A stretch of DNA of 64,000 nucleotides from Janthinobacterium sp. J1-1 (lineage in GTDB: Bacteria > Pseudomonadota > Gammaproteobacteria > Burkholderiales > Burkholderiaceae_D). This document shows positions 6,957 through 18,200 of the stretch, one piece after another (position 1 is the first letter of the stretch; each line of letters begins with the position of its first letter). Both the position numbers and the translations under genes were made by a program. The notes under the pieces were generated by a model. That model ran no database searches. It worked only from the letters and a program-made list of their open reading frames with translations, and was not told the origin of the DNA. The DNA lies in contig NZ_CP132339.1 in NCBI RefSeq assembly GCF_030944405.1, positions 6,510,001 through 6,574,000 of the forward strand. The letters are read 5' to 3'.

Positions 6957-9602
6957 ATGATGATAGAAAGCGTGTTGTCCCGATCCCTGCGCCTCATGTT
7001 CGCCGGTTCGCTGGCGCTGGGCGCGCATGCCGTCCAGGCGCAAGCCCTGGTCGGCGATGCCGACGGCGAGATGCAGAAAGTGGAAGTGACGGGTTCCAGC
7101 ATCAAGCGGCTGTCATCGCAGACGGCGCTGCCGATCACCTCGATCAAGGCGGAAGACTTCATCAAGCAAGGCTTGACCACCGCGCAGGAAGTGATGAACA
7201 CGATCCCGATGAACCAGAGTTCGACCGGCAGCAGCCAGTCGGTGGGATCGGGCACGGGCGGCATGTCGAGCGCCGACCTGCGCGGCCTTGGCAGCGACAA
7301 GACGCTGGTGCTGCTCAATGGCCGGCGCATCGCCAGCCATCCGTTCAATGGCGCCGCCGTCGACCTGAACATCATCCCCCTGTCGGCGCTGGACCGGGTC
7401 GAAGTGCTGCGCGACGGCGCTTCGGCCATCTATGGCACCGATGCCATCGGCGGCGTGATCAACTTCATCACCAAGCGCTCGGTGCAGGGCGCTACAGTCA
7501 GCGTCGAACACTATGCGCCGACCAGGAGTGGCGGCGGCGAGGAGTCGCGCATCAACCTGTCGGGCGGCTTCGGCAACCTGGCCACCGACGGCTACAATTT
7601 CTTTGGCGTCGCCGATGTGCACAAGCAAACATCGCTGGCGGCCACCTCGCGCGCGTTTTCCAGCACCAGCGTGATTCCGAGCCGTGGCGTGGACAACAGC
7701 AGCGGCACCTCGCAGCCGGCCAACTTCTATTCCGACAACGGCCTGACCGGCAACCCGTACGCGGCATCCAACTGCCCCGGCACCGGCCTGATCACCACCG
7801 CCAGCGGCACCTGCCGCACCGATACCGTCAAGTATATCGACGACATACCCGAAACCAAACAGGAATCCCTGCTGGGCAAGGCCACCTTCAAGCTGAGCCC
7901 CGACAATATCGCCACCGTCGAGTACCTGCACTCGCGCAGCACCAGCACCAGCAGCATCGCGCCGTCGCCCTTGACCGGCATCAGCATGACCTCGGCCAGC
8001 CCGTATTACCCGGGCAACGGCAATGTGCCGGGCGTGGCCGGCCTGGCCGGCGAAGACCTGACCCTCAACTGGCGCACCGTGGCGGCCGGCAAGCGCACCG
8101 GTTTCGACACCAGCACCTCGGACCGCCTGGTACTGGCGTCAGAAGGCCTGATAGGCGGCTGGGATTACAACGTGGGCCTGACCTATTCGATCAGCAAGGC
8201 GGCCAGCGCCTTTGTCAACGGCTATACCAATGACAGCCTGGTGAAAGCCGGCGTGCTGGACGGCACCTTGAACCCGTTCGGCGAGCGATCCGCGGCCGGC
8301 GCGGCCTACCTCGACGCGGCCCAGCTGCACGGGCAATACCTGGGCGCGAAGATGACCAGCACCGGCGTCGATGCCAAGGTCAGTCGCGAAATCTACCAGT
8401 TGCCGGCCGGCGCGGTCGGCTTTGCCGTCGGCACCGAGTTCCGCCATGACGAGGCCGAGTACAAGGTCAACCGCGCGCTGGCCTCGCAGGCGCAAAGCTC
8501 GGGCTATGCCGATGCGCAGGACCAGGCCGGTTCGCGCAATATCGCCGCCGTGTATTCGGAACTGAGCGCGCCGCTGCACAAGGACCTGGAGCTGTCGCTG
8601 GCGGCCCGCTACGACCACTACAACGACGTCGGCGGCAGCTTCAATCCGAAGGTGGGCCTGCGCTGGCAGCCAAGCAAGCAGGTATTGCTGCGCACCTCGT
8701 ACAACACGGGTTTCCGCGCGCCGACGCTGTATGACCTGCACGGCCCGGCCACCTCCACCTTCACCGGCAACTCGTATGACGATCCGGTGCTGTGCCCGGG
8801 CGGCACGGCCGTGGCCGGCGCCAATCCGAACGTGGCCTGCGGCCAGCAGCAATACATCCGCAGCGGCGGCAATGCCAACCTGAAGCCGGAAAAATCGAAG
8901 ACCTTCAGCGCCGGCATCGTGTTCGAACCGGTCAGTTCGGTCACCATGTCGCTCGACTATTTCAATATCAAAATCCGCGACAAGATCGGCACCGTGGCCG
9001 AACAGACGCTGTTCGACAACTACGAGAAATACCAGTCGGCGTTCGTGTATTCGGCGGACGGCAAGACGCTGCAGTATGTCAACGCCGTGCTCGATAACCT
9101 GGGTGAAGTCCATACCTCGGGCATCGACACCAGTTTCACCTGGCGCCTGCCGAAGAGCAGCTACGGCAACTTCACCTTCCAGTTCGACGGCAGCTGGGTG
9201 CACAGCTACAAGTACCAGAACGAAACGGGCGGCGAGTATATCGAAAACGTGGGCGTGTATGCCGACAACAACCCCGTGTTCCGCTGGAAGCACAACGCCT
9301 CGCTGACGTGGGCGCTGGGCAAGTGGAGCGCCAACCTGTCGAACAAATACATGAGCGGCTACCGCGACCAGAACTATGTCGACGCCGGCTATGAACAGAA
9401 CGTGAAAGCGTATTCCACCTTCTCGCTGTCGGGCGCGTATTCGGGCTGGAAAAACACCGATATCACGGTCGGCGTGAAAAACCTGTTCGACAAGAACCCG
9501 CCGTTCACCAACCAGGGCACGGTGTTCCAGACCGGCTACGATCCGCGCTACACCGACCCGCTGGGCCGTACCCTGTACGTAAAGGCTTCGTACAAGTTCT
9601 GA
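6957..9602 (+). CDS. TonB-dependent receptor
   Basis: An 881-residue outer-membrane receptor. The start at 6957 is chosen because AGGAG lies eight bases upstream and a signal peptide (LMFAGSLALGAHAVQAQ) begins right after; the frame stays open 87 codons further upstream without supporting signals. The plug has MQKVEVTGSSIKR, LLNGRRIASHP and DRVEVLRDGASAIYGTDAIGGVINFI. The barrel has NTGFRAPTLYD, NLKPEKSKTFSAG, KNLFDKNPPFTN and a final SYKF. It is closely similar along its length to the partial receptor at 2-1921, which points to duplication, and its N-terminus resembles the receptor at 2269. The substrate is unknown. Confidence 0.93.
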   Translation: MMIESVLSRSLRLMFAGSLALGAHAVQAQALVGDADGEMQKVEVTGSSIKRLSSQTALPITSIKAEDFIKQGLTTAQEVMNTIPMNQSSTGSSQSVGSGTGGMSSADLRGLGSDKTLVLLNGRRIASHPFNGAAVDLNIIPLSALDRVEVLRDGASAIYGTDAIGGVINFITKRSVQGATVSVEHYAPTRSGGGEESRINLSGGFGNLATDGYNFFGVADVHKQTSLAATSRAFSSTSVIPSRGVDNSSGTSQPANFYSDNGLTGNPYAASNCPGTGLITTASGTCRTDTVKYIDDIPETKQESLLGKATFKLSPDNIATVEYLHSRSTSTSSIAPSPLTGISMTSASPYYPGNGNVPGVAGLAGEDLTLNWRTVAAGKRTGFDTSTSDRLVLASEGLIGGWDYNVGLTYSISKAASAFVNGYTNDSLVKAGVLDGTLNPFGERSAAGAAYLDAAQLHGQYLGAKMTSTGVDAKVSREIYQLPAGAVGFAVGTEFRHDEAEYKVNRALASQAQSSGYADAQDQAGSRNIAAVYSELSAPLHKDLELSLAARYDHYNDVGGSFNPKVGLRWQPSKQVLLRTSYNTGFRAPTLYDLHGPATSTFTGNSYDDPVLCPGGTAVAGANPNVACGQQQYIRSGGNANLKPEKSKTFSAGIVFEPVSSVTMSLDYFNIKIRDKIGTVAEQTLFDNYEKYQSAFVYSADGKTLQYVNAVLDNLGEVHTSGIDTSFTWRLPKSSYGNFTFQFDGSWVHSYKYQNETGGEYIENVGVYADNNPVFRWKHNASLTWALGKWSANLSNKYMSGYRDQNYVDAGYEQNVKAYSTFSLSGAYSGWKNTDITVGVKNLFDKNPPFTNQGTVFQTGYDPRYTDPLGRTLYVKASYKF

Positions 9603-9622
9603 TGATCTGCTGATGTACTGTC

Positions 9623-9659
9623 ATGCCCGCAAGGTCTTGCCTTGCGGGCATTTTCTTTT
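9623..9659 (+). terminator. Rho-independent terminator after receptor gene
   Basis: ATGCCCGCAAGG and CCTTGCGGGCAT form a perfect 12-base-pair stem around TCTTG, followed by TTTCTTTT. It starts 21 bases after the receptor stop codon. Confidence 0.9.
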
Positions 9660-9822
9660 GGGGCTACGGTTGTGGCCGTCGTGGCCCGGGCACCACATGC
9701 CGCGCGATATGCACAGGTCAAGCGGCGTACAACTGATGCAGATCGAATCCGGGACAGGCCGCGCCACCGAAACTCAAGGCGCATCGACGGTTTTTTCCGT
9801 CCGACCTTTTTCGGAGACCAGC

Positions 9823-12696
9823 ATGATCCACAGTCTATCCGCACGTCCGCTTTCCTTTCCACCACCACCTCTGGGCCTGGCCCTGGCCAGCGCCCTGCTG
9901 GCGCTGCCGCTGCTGCCCATTCTGCCGGCGCTGGCGCAAGATGCGCCAACCGCGGCGCCGATCGCCAGGGTTGAAATCACCGGTTCCAACATCCGCCGCG
10001 CCGAGGCGGAAACGGCCTCGCCGGTACAAACCCTGAACGCGGCCGATATTGAAAAATCGGGCAAGTCCAGCGTCGCCGAATTGCTGCAAACGCTGGCCGT
10101 CGACAACCAGGGTTCGGTGCCCACCACCTTTGGCGGCGGCTTTGCCTCGGGTGCTTCTGGCATTTCCCTGCGCGGCCTGGGCACCTCGTCAACCCTGGTG
10201 CTGCTCAACGGCCGCCGGGTGGCGCCATATGGCCTGGCCGACGATGGCCAGAAGGTGTTCGCCGACCTGAACATCATCCCGCTCGAGGCGGTCGAACGGG
10301 TGGAAATCCTCAAGGACGGCGCCTCGGCCATCTATGGTTCGGACGCGATCGCCGGCGTGGTCAACGTGATCCTGCGGCGCGACTTCCAGGGCACCACCGT
10401 GCGCGGCAACTATGGCAAGACGAAAGACTGGGACGGGCGCGATGCGCGCGCCGCCATCACCCATGGTTTTGGCGACCTCGACACCGACCGCTACAACGTG
10501 CTGCTGAACCTCGAATACAGCGAAAAAGCCGCCATCTGGCACCGCGACCGCGCCGGGCGCGGCGCCGTCGGCCGCAGCGACTTGCGCGACCTGGGCTTCA
10601 GCGCCCAGGAATCCCTGAGCGGCGCCGGCGCCATCACCACCAACAACGCGGCCGGCAGCGCCGTCAACGGCAATGTGCGCAATCCCGCCACGCTCGACTA
10701 CTACAACCGCGGCAACCTGGCCGGCGCCGGTTTTACACGCACCTTTCCCGGTGCCGCCTGCGGCAATTTCACCAGCCATCCGCAGGGCGATCCGGGCGGT
10801 GGCTGCCTGACGGATGCGGCCCAGCAATACGGCCAGATCCAGCCCAAGCAGAAGAACATCAACTTCTTCGGCCGCGGCGCCTGGCAGCTGACGCCGGCCC
10901 TGCAAACCTATGCCGAACTGAACGTGTATCACAGCGAATCGACCTCGACCACCACGCCATCGACCATCAGCGGCTCGGTCGGCTATCCGGGCGGCCCCGT
11001 CAGCAATGCGGCCGTGGCGCTGGGCGCCGCCCACCCCGACAACCCGTATTTCGGCAGCGTGGCGCGCCTGCGCTACTTGGCCGCCGACGTCGGGCCGCGC
11101 GTGTCGGACATCGAATCGACGTTTTCCCGCTTCGTGGCCGGCATCAAGGGCACGGCCGCCGGCTGGGATATCGACAGCGCGCTGCTGTACTCGGAAAACA
11201 AGGTGTCCAATGACCGCAGCGGCTACCTGCAGCGCGACGTGGCGTTTGCCCTGCTCAATCCCAGCGCGGCCAATGTGGCGGCCGCCAGCCTGAACCCCCG
11301 CTATGCCGCCCTGCCACCGGGCAGCGTGTGGCGCATCGCGGAAAACGCCGGCCTCAATTCAGCCGACCTGTACGGGGCGCTGTCGCCCACCATCTCAAAC
11401 GACGCCCGCACGCGCATCGCGCAGCTCGACTTCAAGGCCAGCCGTTCCATGGCCAAACTGTCCGGCGGCGACCTGGGCGTGGCGGTGGGGGCGGAATTCC
11501 GCTATGAATCGACGCGGCTGGAGCCGACCGCCGGCACCGACCGCGGCAATATCATCGGCCTCGGTTATTCCGCCTACCGGGGCAGCCGCCGGGCCTCGGC
11601 CGTGTATGCGGAAGTGCTGGCGCCGGTGCTGGCCAACCTGGAACTGTCGGCCGCCATGCGCGCCGACCATTTCTCCAGCATCGGCAATTCCTGGACGCCC
11701 AAGGTCGGCGCGAAATGGACGCCGGTGCGCCAGTTGGCGCTGCGCGGCACGTTTGCCAAGGGTTTCCGCGCGCCCAACGCGGCCGAAAACGGCGTCGGCG
11801 GCCTGGCCGCGTTTTCCACCGCCGCCGACCCGGTGCGCTGCGCGCTGGGGGTGGAAGTGGCGTGCGATCCGGCCTCGATCGCCGTGATCACCTCGCCCAA
11901 TCCGAACCTGGCGCCGGAGCGCTCGCGCAGCTACTCGCTCGGCGCCGTATGGGACCCGCTGCCGCGTACCAGCGTGTCGGTCGATTTCTGGCAGATCCGC
12001 CGCAAGAACGAAATCAACCAGGAGCAGACCGATGCCGCGATTGCCGCCGGCAACGTGGCGCGCGATCCATCCACCGCCACCGGCATCCCCGGCGACCCGG
12101 GCGCGATCACGGCCGTGCTGGCCAGCTATGTCAATTCGGCGCAAACCAAGGTGCGCGGCATCGATATCGACGGCCGCCAGCGCTTTACCCTGGACGGCGA
12201 CATGGGCAACCTGACCTTCGATGTGAAATGGACCCATCTGTTCAAATGGCTGCGCATCGAGCGCGACGGCACCGAGCGCGATTTCGCCGGCACGCACGGC
12301 AACTGCGACGTCTCGAACTGCATGGGCACGCCGGACGACCGGGTCAACCTGGGCGCCACCTGGGAACGCCGCAACTGGCGCGTCTCGGCCAACGTCAACT
12401 ACCGCGCGCCGCTGGACAACGTGCTGTTCAAGAACGACCCCGACGGCTGCGCCACCCACTACGCCGACGGGTCGGATGCGCCCGGCGGCTGCCGCATCGC
12501 CTCGTTCACCACGGTGGACCTGACGGGCCGCTGGCTGGCCACGCCGCAGCTGGAAGTGTTTGCCTCGGTGCAGAACCTGTTCGACAAGGTCGCACCGCTC
12601 GATCCGCTGACCTATGGCGCGACAGGCTACAACCCGCTCGATTATGCCGGTGCGGCGGGGAGGTTTATCAGTGCGGGGTTGAAGTATAAATTCTGA
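9823..12696 (+). CDS. TonB-dependent receptor
   Basis: A 957-residue receptor. I chose ATG 9823, with GGAG seven bases upstream and a hydrophobic signal peptide ending ALAQ. The frame is open back to 9613, but that stretch overlaps the preceding terminator. The plug has ARVEITGSNIRRAEAETASPVQTLNA, LLNGRRVAPYG and ERVEILKDGASAIYGSDAIAGVVNVI. The barrel has AKGFRAPNAAENG, NLAPERSRSYSLG and VQNLFDKVAPLDP and ends in GLKYKF. It is more distant from the three receptors to its left and closer in plug sequence to the one at 26021-28798. The ligand is unknown. I see no strong terminator downstream. Confidence 0.92.
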   Translation: MIHSLSARPLSFPPPPLGLALASALLALPLLPILPALAQDAPTAAPIARVEITGSNIRRAEAETASPVQTLNAADIEKSGKSSVAELLQTLAVDNQGSVPTTFGGGFASGASGISLRGLGTSSTLVLLNGRRVAPYGLADDGQKVFADLNIIPLEAVERVEILKDGASAIYGSDAIAGVVNVILRRDFQGTTVRGNYGKTKDWDGRDARAAITHGFGDLDTDRYNVLLNLEYSEKAAIWHRDRAGRGAVGRSDLRDLGFSAQESLSGAGAITTNNAAGSAVNGNVRNPATLDYYNRGNLAGAGFTRTFPGAACGNFTSHPQGDPGGGCLTDAAQQYGQIQPKQKNINFFGRGAWQLTPALQTYAELNVYHSESTSTTTPSTISGSVGYPGGPVSNAAVALGAAHPDNPYFGSVARLRYLAADVGPRVSDIESTFSRFVAGIKGTAAGWDIDSALLYSENKVSNDRSGYLQRDVAFALLNPSAANVAAASLNPRYAALPPGSVWRIAENAGLNSADLYGALSPTISNDARTRIAQLDFKASRSMAKLSGGDLGVAVGAEFRYESTRLEPTAGTDRGNIIGLGYSAYRGSRRASAVYAEVLAPVLANLELSAAMRADHFSSIGNSWTPKVGAKWTPVRQLALRGTFAKGFRAPNAAENGVGGLAAFSTAADPVRCALGVEVACDPASIAVITSPNPNLAPERSRSYSLGAVWDPLPRTSVSVDFWQIRRKNEINQEQTDAAIAAGNVARDPSTATGIPGDPGAITAVLASYVNSAQTKVRGIDIDGRQRFTLDGDMGNLTFDVKWTHLFKWLRIERDGTERDFAGTHGNCDVSNCMGTPDDRVNLGATWERRNWRVSANVNYRAPLDNVLFKNDPDGCATHYADGSDAPGGCRIASFTTVDLTGRWLATPQLEVFASVQNLFDKVAPLDPLTYGATGYNPLDYAGAAGRFISAGLKYKF

Positions 12697-12965
12697 TCAG
12701 CTTGCTTACCCCAAGCAGCAGAAATCCGGCTCGGTCGCCGACACAGGCTCACCGGGCCAAGCGGACCTGAAAAATGTCGAGGGCAAGGCGCAGTGACGAA
12801 GACAGTACGCATGTACGGCGAGGAGCTGCAACGCCGCCATCGGCATTTTCTCAGGCCCGCGTCTCCCCGGCCCGCCGTTTTTACGCCTTGCGCCTTTCAA
12901 TGCGCCGGCCAGCGTCACTTGACGGCATTCAGGTTCACCCCGGGCATGCCGACCTCGGTTGCATG

Positions 12966-14426
12966 TCAAGCCGTGCCACCGACCGTAATGCCATCAAGCC
13001 TCAACGTCGGCTGCCCCACCCCCACCGGCACGCTTTGCCCCTCCTTGCCACACACGCCCACGCCCGAGTCCAGGCGCATGTCGTTGCCGATCATCGAGAC
13101 ACGGTTCAGCACGTCGGGACCGTTGCCGATCAGGGTCGCGCCCTTGACCGGGTAGCTGAGCTTGCCGTTTTCGATCATGTACGCTTCGCTGGCCGAAAAA
13201 ACGAATTTGCCATTCGTGATGTCGACCTGGCCGCCGCCGAAGTTGACGGCATACAGCCCGTTTTTCACGGACGCCAGGATCTCGCCCGGGTCCTTGTCGC
13301 CACCGAGCATATAGGTGTTGGTCATGCGCGGCATCGGCAGGTGGGCGAACGATTCGCGGCGCGCGTTGCCCGTCACCGGCATCTTCATCAGGCGCGCGTT
13401 CATGGTGTCCTGGATATAGCCCTTGAGGATGCCGTCTTCGATCAGGGTGGTGCACTGCGTGGGATTGCCCTCGTCGTCGATATTGAGCGAGCCGCGCCGG
13501 CCTTGCAAGGTGCCGTCGTCGACCACCGTCACGCCTTTGGCCGCCACCCGTTCGCCGATGCAGCCGGCAAACGCGGACGATCCCTTGCGGTTGAAGTCGC
13601 CTTCCAGGCCATGGCCGATCGCTTCGTGCAGCAGGATGCCGGGCCAGCCCGGCCCCAGCACGATGGTCATCGGACCGGCCGGCGCGGGGCGCGCCTCCAG
13701 GTTGACCAGGGCCGAGCTGACGGCGTCGGCCGCATATTGTTCCAGCACGGCGTCGGTAAAATAATCATAGCTGTAGCGCCCGCCGCCGCCGGCCGAACCG
13801 GTTTCGCGGCGGCCGTTCTGCTCGGCGATCACGGTCAGCGACACGCGCACCAGCGGGCGTATGTCGGCCGCCAGCACGCCGTCGCTGCGCAGCACCAGGA
13901 CCACGTCGTATTCGCCGGCCAGGCCCGCCATCACCTGCACCACGCGCGGATCTTTTGCGCGCGCCATCTTTTCCACGCGTTCCAGTAGCTGCACCTTGGC
14001 GGTGGCGTCCAGCGAGGCCAGCGGATCGCTGGGCAGGTACAGGGAACGGCCGCCCTGCGGCTGCATGCTGCCGGCAATCTTGATCTTGCCGGTGCCGACT
14101 CTTGCGATCGTGCGCGTGGCGGCGGCCGCTTCCAGCAGGGCCTTTTCGGAGATCTCGTCGGAATACGAAAACGCCGTCTTGTCGCCCGACACGGCGCGCA
14201 CGCCGACACCCTGGTCGATGGAAAAACTGCCGGTCTTGACGATGCCTTCTTCCAGGCTCCAGCCTTCGCTGCGGGTCGACTGGAAATACAGGTCGGCGTA
14301 ATCGACCTTATGGGTGAACATCGTGCCCAGCGCCTTGAGCAGCTTGTCTTCGTCGAGGCCGAACGGCGTCAGCAGAATGTCGCGCGCCACGGCCAGGCTG
14401 GACAGATTCGGTTCGAATGGGATCAT
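12966..14426 (-). CDS. tldD: Metalloprotease TldD
   Basis: A 486-residue TldD-type zinc metalloprotease subunit. With its partner PmbA/TldE (not in this window), the family degrades unfolded peptides and processes microcin B17 and CcdA in E. coli. The HEAIGH zinc motif is at residues 267-272, preceded by GPGWPGILL, and the C-terminus reads CGKEGQSVPVGVGQPTLRLDGITVGGTA as in E. coli TldD. I chose the start at 14426 (MIPFEPN), with GGAG nine bases upstream. It is the last gene of the operon yhdP - nitrilase - tldD, with 20 bases between it and the nitrilase gene. Confidence 0.95.
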   Translation of the reverse strand: MIPFEPNLSSLAVARDILLTPFGLDEDKLLKALGTMFTHKVDYADLYFQSTRSEGWSLEEGIVKTGSFSIDQGVGVRAVSGDKTAFSYSDEISEKALLEAAAATRTIARVGTGKIKIAGSMQPQGGRSLYLPSDPLASLDATAKVQLLERVEKMARAKDPRVVQVMAGLAGEYDVVLVLRSDGVLAADIRPLVRVSLTVIAEQNGRRETGSAGGGGRYSYDYFTDAVLEQYAADAVSSALVNLEARPAPAGPMTIVLGPGWPGILLHEAIGHGLEGDFNRKGSSAFAGCIGERVAAKGVTVVDDGTLQGRRGSLNIDDEGNPTQCTTLIEDGILKGYIQDTMNARLMKMPVTGNARRESFAHLPMPRMTNTYMLGGDKDPGEILASVKNGLYAVNFGGGQVDITNGKFVFSASEAYMIENGKLSYPVKGATLIGNGPDVLNRVSMIGNDMRLDSGVGVCGKEGQSVPVGVGQPTLRLDGITVGGTA

Positions 14427-14446
14427 GGTTTGACTCTCCAACAAGA

Positions 14447-15244
14447 TTACATGGTGCGGTGTGCCAGCGCGGGCAGCGATTCGCGCACGCCGGCCAAAAA
14501 TACCGGATCGATCTGTCCGCTCACCACGCCTTCGCCTTCGTCCAGCACCGCCTTGACTTCGCCCCAGGGGTCGATCAGCATGCTGTGGCCCCAGGTGCGG
14601 CGGCCGTTCGGATGCACGCCGCCCTGGGCCGAAGCCAGCACGTAACACTGGTTTTCGATGGCCCGCGCGCGCAACAGCACTTCCCAGTGGGCGCGACCGG
14701 TGGTGTGGGTAAATGCGGCCGGCACCACGATCAGGGCGCAGTCGCCCAGCGCCCGGTACAGCTCGGGAAAGCGCAGGTCGTAGCAGATCGACAGGCCGAC
14801 CCTGCCCAAGGGCGTATCGACGCTGCGCACCTGGGCGCCGGCGACGATGGTGCGCGATTCATTGTAGGACTCTGCGCCACGGGTAAAACCGAACAGGTGG
14901 ATCTTGTCATAGCGGCCGGCCGGCGCGCCTTGCGGGTCGTACACCAGGGTGGTGTTGAGGACCTTGCCAGCCTCGGGCGACGCCAGGGGCAAGGTGCCGC
15001 CGATCAGCCATATGCCGTGCTCGCGCGCCATCTGCGCCATGCCGTCCTGGATAGGGCCGCTGCCGGGCTGCTCGGCGTGGCCCAGCTTGTCCGTTTCATG
15101 CTGGCCCATGATGGCCCAGTACTCGGGCAGCACCACCAGCATCGCGCCTTCGCTGGCCGCCTGCGCCACCAGGCGCCTGGCGGTGGCCAGGTTTTCCGTG
15201 ATGGACGGCGTGGAAATCATCTGTATTGCGGCGACTGTGTGCAT
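14447..15244 (-). CDS. Carbon-nitrogen hydrolase (nitrilase superfamily, Nit-like amidase)
   Basis: A 265-residue nitrilase-superfamily enzyme with the full catalytic triad: E41 (VVLPEYWA), K114 (RYDKIHLFGF) and C154 (LSICYDLRFPE). The sequence resembles the Nit1/Nit2 branch, which includes omega-amidases and deaminated-glutathione amidases that repair metabolite damage; the exact substrate is an inference. The start at 15244 has AGGGG seven bases upstream. It lies between yhdP and tldD in one transcription unit, with gaps of 31 and 20 bases. Confidence 0.9.
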   Translation of the reverse strand: MHTVAAIQMISTPSITENLATARRLVAQAASEGAMLVVLPEYWAIMGQHETDKLGHAEQPGSGPIQDGMAQMAREHGIWLIGGTLPLASPEAGKVLNTTLVYDPQGAPAGRYDKIHLFGFTRGAESYNESRTIVAGAQVRSVDTPLGRVGLSICYDLRFPELYRALGDCALIVVPAAFTHTTGRAHWEVLLRARAIENQCYVLASAQGGVHPNGRRTWGHSMLIDPWGEVKAVLDEGEGVVSGQIDPVFLAGVRESLPALAHRTM

Positions 15245-15275
15245 CGATATCCCCTGTGTTCGACTATTGCCTGGT

Positions 15276-18200
15276 CTATTGCGCCGCGGCCGGCACGGAC
15301 GCCGGCAGCGTGATGGTGGGCTCCAATTTACCACTATCGAGCTTGGTCACCACGGGCGACTTCCACGGTCCGGCGATCTGCATATGATAGGTCAGCGCCT
15401 TCATCACGGGCGCGCGCAGGAACAATTGCGCCAGGAAGCTGCCGATGCCGATCACCGGATTGACCGCCAGCGCATACACCAGCGGCCCCGTGCCCAGGTT
15501 GAATTCGGGGATCACCACCACGTGCAGATTGGTGGTTTCGTTGGCGATATCGGCCGTGCCGTCCATCAGCACGGTGGCCGCCACGCCATGCATTTTGAGG
15601 TTGTCGGTGGTCACCACGCCGCGCTTGATGCTGGCGTTGGCCGTGATGCCGTCAAACGCCAGCCCTTCCGAAAACACATCGTGGAAATCGAGTTTCAGCA
15701 AACGCGGCAAGGCTTGCAGGCTGAGCACGCCCAACAGCTTGGCCGCGCCCGGATCCTGCTTGAGGAACTGGCCCGATTCCACGTTCATCTCGATCTGGCC
15801 CGACAGGGTGGGAATGTCGAGCGAATACGGCAAGCCGTTCCAGGCGATGTCGCCACTCAGTTTGCCCTTGCCGCGGCGCACGGTGTCGGCAAAGCCGAAA
15901 CGGTCGAGCAGCTTGCCTGCATCGACGATATCGAGGCCGAAGCGCAAGCTGGTGGTGCTTTGCCCATCCTTGACCACCCATTTGCCGTTGCCGCTGAGGG
16001 CGCCATCGGCATTGGCCAGCAGCAGCTTGCCGACCCGCCACTCGCGCCCGCTGGCGGCCATGGTGTTATAGGCCTGCAATTCCAGCCGGCCGATCTGCTT
16101 GTTGAATAACTCGAAACGCTCGGCAACGATATCGAGCGAAGGAATCGATTGCGCGCTGCTTTTACCTTCGAGCAGGCTTTTCACGTCATTCGCGGCCGAC
16201 TCGGGAATGATCAGCGACGACAGCCGGGCCGTCATCTTGCCCAGGCCCGACGGCGTTTCCAGCCAGGTGACGTAGCCCGACACCTGCTTGGCGTCGATAT
16301 TGGCCTGCCATACGTCTTTCTGATGGGTGGCGCCGACCACGACGTTTTCCAGCTTGCGCTCGCCCAGCATCAGTTCGCCGGCGCGCGCGGCCATCATGTC
16401 GGGCACCACATACTGGGCGATATCGGGCGCGTCGTCATCGGCTGCGGCGTCGGCCGGCGCAGCGCCGCTGCCGGCAATCGCGCTGCCGGCGGCGATCCAG
16501 CTGTCGACATCAAACGTCTTCAGGTTCACATTGAGCATCATGCCGGTGTCCGGTTCGGGCGCTGGCGTATTCACGCCGATGCCGCCGTGCACCAATCGCC
16601 ATGGTTCCTTGCCCTGCTTCTGGCGCTGGTAGCGCGCGGCCAGGCCGGTCCCCAATGCGATGCGGATCTCGTCGGTGCGCAAGCCGGCCGCATTGGCGGC
16701 ATTCGCGCTCAAGGTGAATTTCACGGGCATGCTGTCGGCGGCCGGCTTTTTCAAGGGCGCCGGGAAGTCCAGGCCCAGGCCCGCCAGGCTGCTGTCGACG
16801 CTGACCACCAGCTGATGGTCGCGCGCCGTGATCAGGCCGCTGTAACGGGCGCCGCCATTCAGGTGTTTTGCCAGCCGCTGCAGCACCGGCGCGGGGTAGG
16901 TTTTGCGCAAGCCGTCGATCGTCATGGCGCCGCCTATCTTGACCTGGATCGAGTTGTCGGGCTGGGTGCCGCCCGAGATGGCCAGCGGCCCGCCGAGCAG
17001 GTTGCCGTTCAGGCCATTCAGGTTGACGCCTTTTTCATTGAACTCGATCTTGCCCTGCGCGCCCAGCACCGGCGGCAGGTCGTTGAACAGCACCACGTCG
17101 TTGCCGGCCAGTTGCAGGCCGCCCTGCACTTTCGCTTCCAGCATGCGCTCGATCGGCAGGTGAAGTTTCAACGCCAGCTTCGCATTGCCGGTGGCCGTGG
17201 TCTCGTCGGTAAAATGGTCGATCCAGGCCAGCACCGGGCTGGCGCTGACGTATTTGAGGAATTCCTGCATCGGGCCAGCCGCATTGCCTTCGATATCGAG
17301 CAGGGTGTCAAAGACGGTCAGGTCGGGTATCACGGCTTTCACGTTGGCCAGCGCCACGCCGCCGGTGGTGGCCGTGTCGCCGCGAATTTCCATGCGCGCG
17401 CGCTCGAACACAAAACTGCCCTTGATCTTTTCCGCTTGCGGCCACAGCGGCGCCTTGCCTGCCAGCGGGCCGCTTTCGGCAAATTCACCGGGCGCATAAT
17501 TGAGCGTGCCATTGTCGATCTTGCCGGCCACGCGGAACTCGCCCTGCTTGCGCTGGGCGGGCGTATCGGCCTTGAACGGAAAGTGTTCCAGTTCGCCGCG
17601 CAAACGCAAGGTGACGTCGCGCGCCACGCCGCCTTCGAGCGCGCCGGTCAGCCAGTGGCGCAGGTGCTCCGGTGTCTGCAGCGGCAGGTAGCGGCCGATG
17701 GTGTTGATTTCAAAATTGTCCAGGGTGCCGGTCAGGTCGACCTGGCCCAGGTTCTTGCCGTCGAGCGGCATGCGGTGCGTGCCGCGCAGGTTGGCGCGCA
17801 AACCTTGCTGGTTGAACGCCAGCTGCGCCAGGTCCACCTGCAGCATATTGTCCGCTTCGAAGGCCCAGCGCGCCTTCATCTGGAATTGTTCGAACGGCAA
17901 GACCGGCTCCGGCAGATAAGAAGGAAACTGCAGCAACAAGTCCTGCGCGTCGATCTCGATCTGGCCGCCCTGCTCGCTGGCGTCGATGCTGCCGCTCAGA
18001 TTCTCAAAGCCGGGAATCGCGGGCGCCGCCGCCTGTGCGGGGCTGCTGGCGGTTTTTTCCATCGCCAGGCGCGCCGGCTGGGCGTTCAGCCCCAGTCCCA
18101 GCAGGCGGCCGCGCAGCCGATAGCTGCTGGCGCTGGCGACATCGCCCTGCCACTCGGCCGAAAAATCCTGCAGGCGGCCGCGCGGCGCCAGTGCCGCCAG

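Noticed and set aside
12697..12965. Minus-strand frame of 87 codons after tldD
   Set aside because: The translation is Arg/Gly/Pro-rich without a domain. The TldD C-terminus is already complete at 12966.
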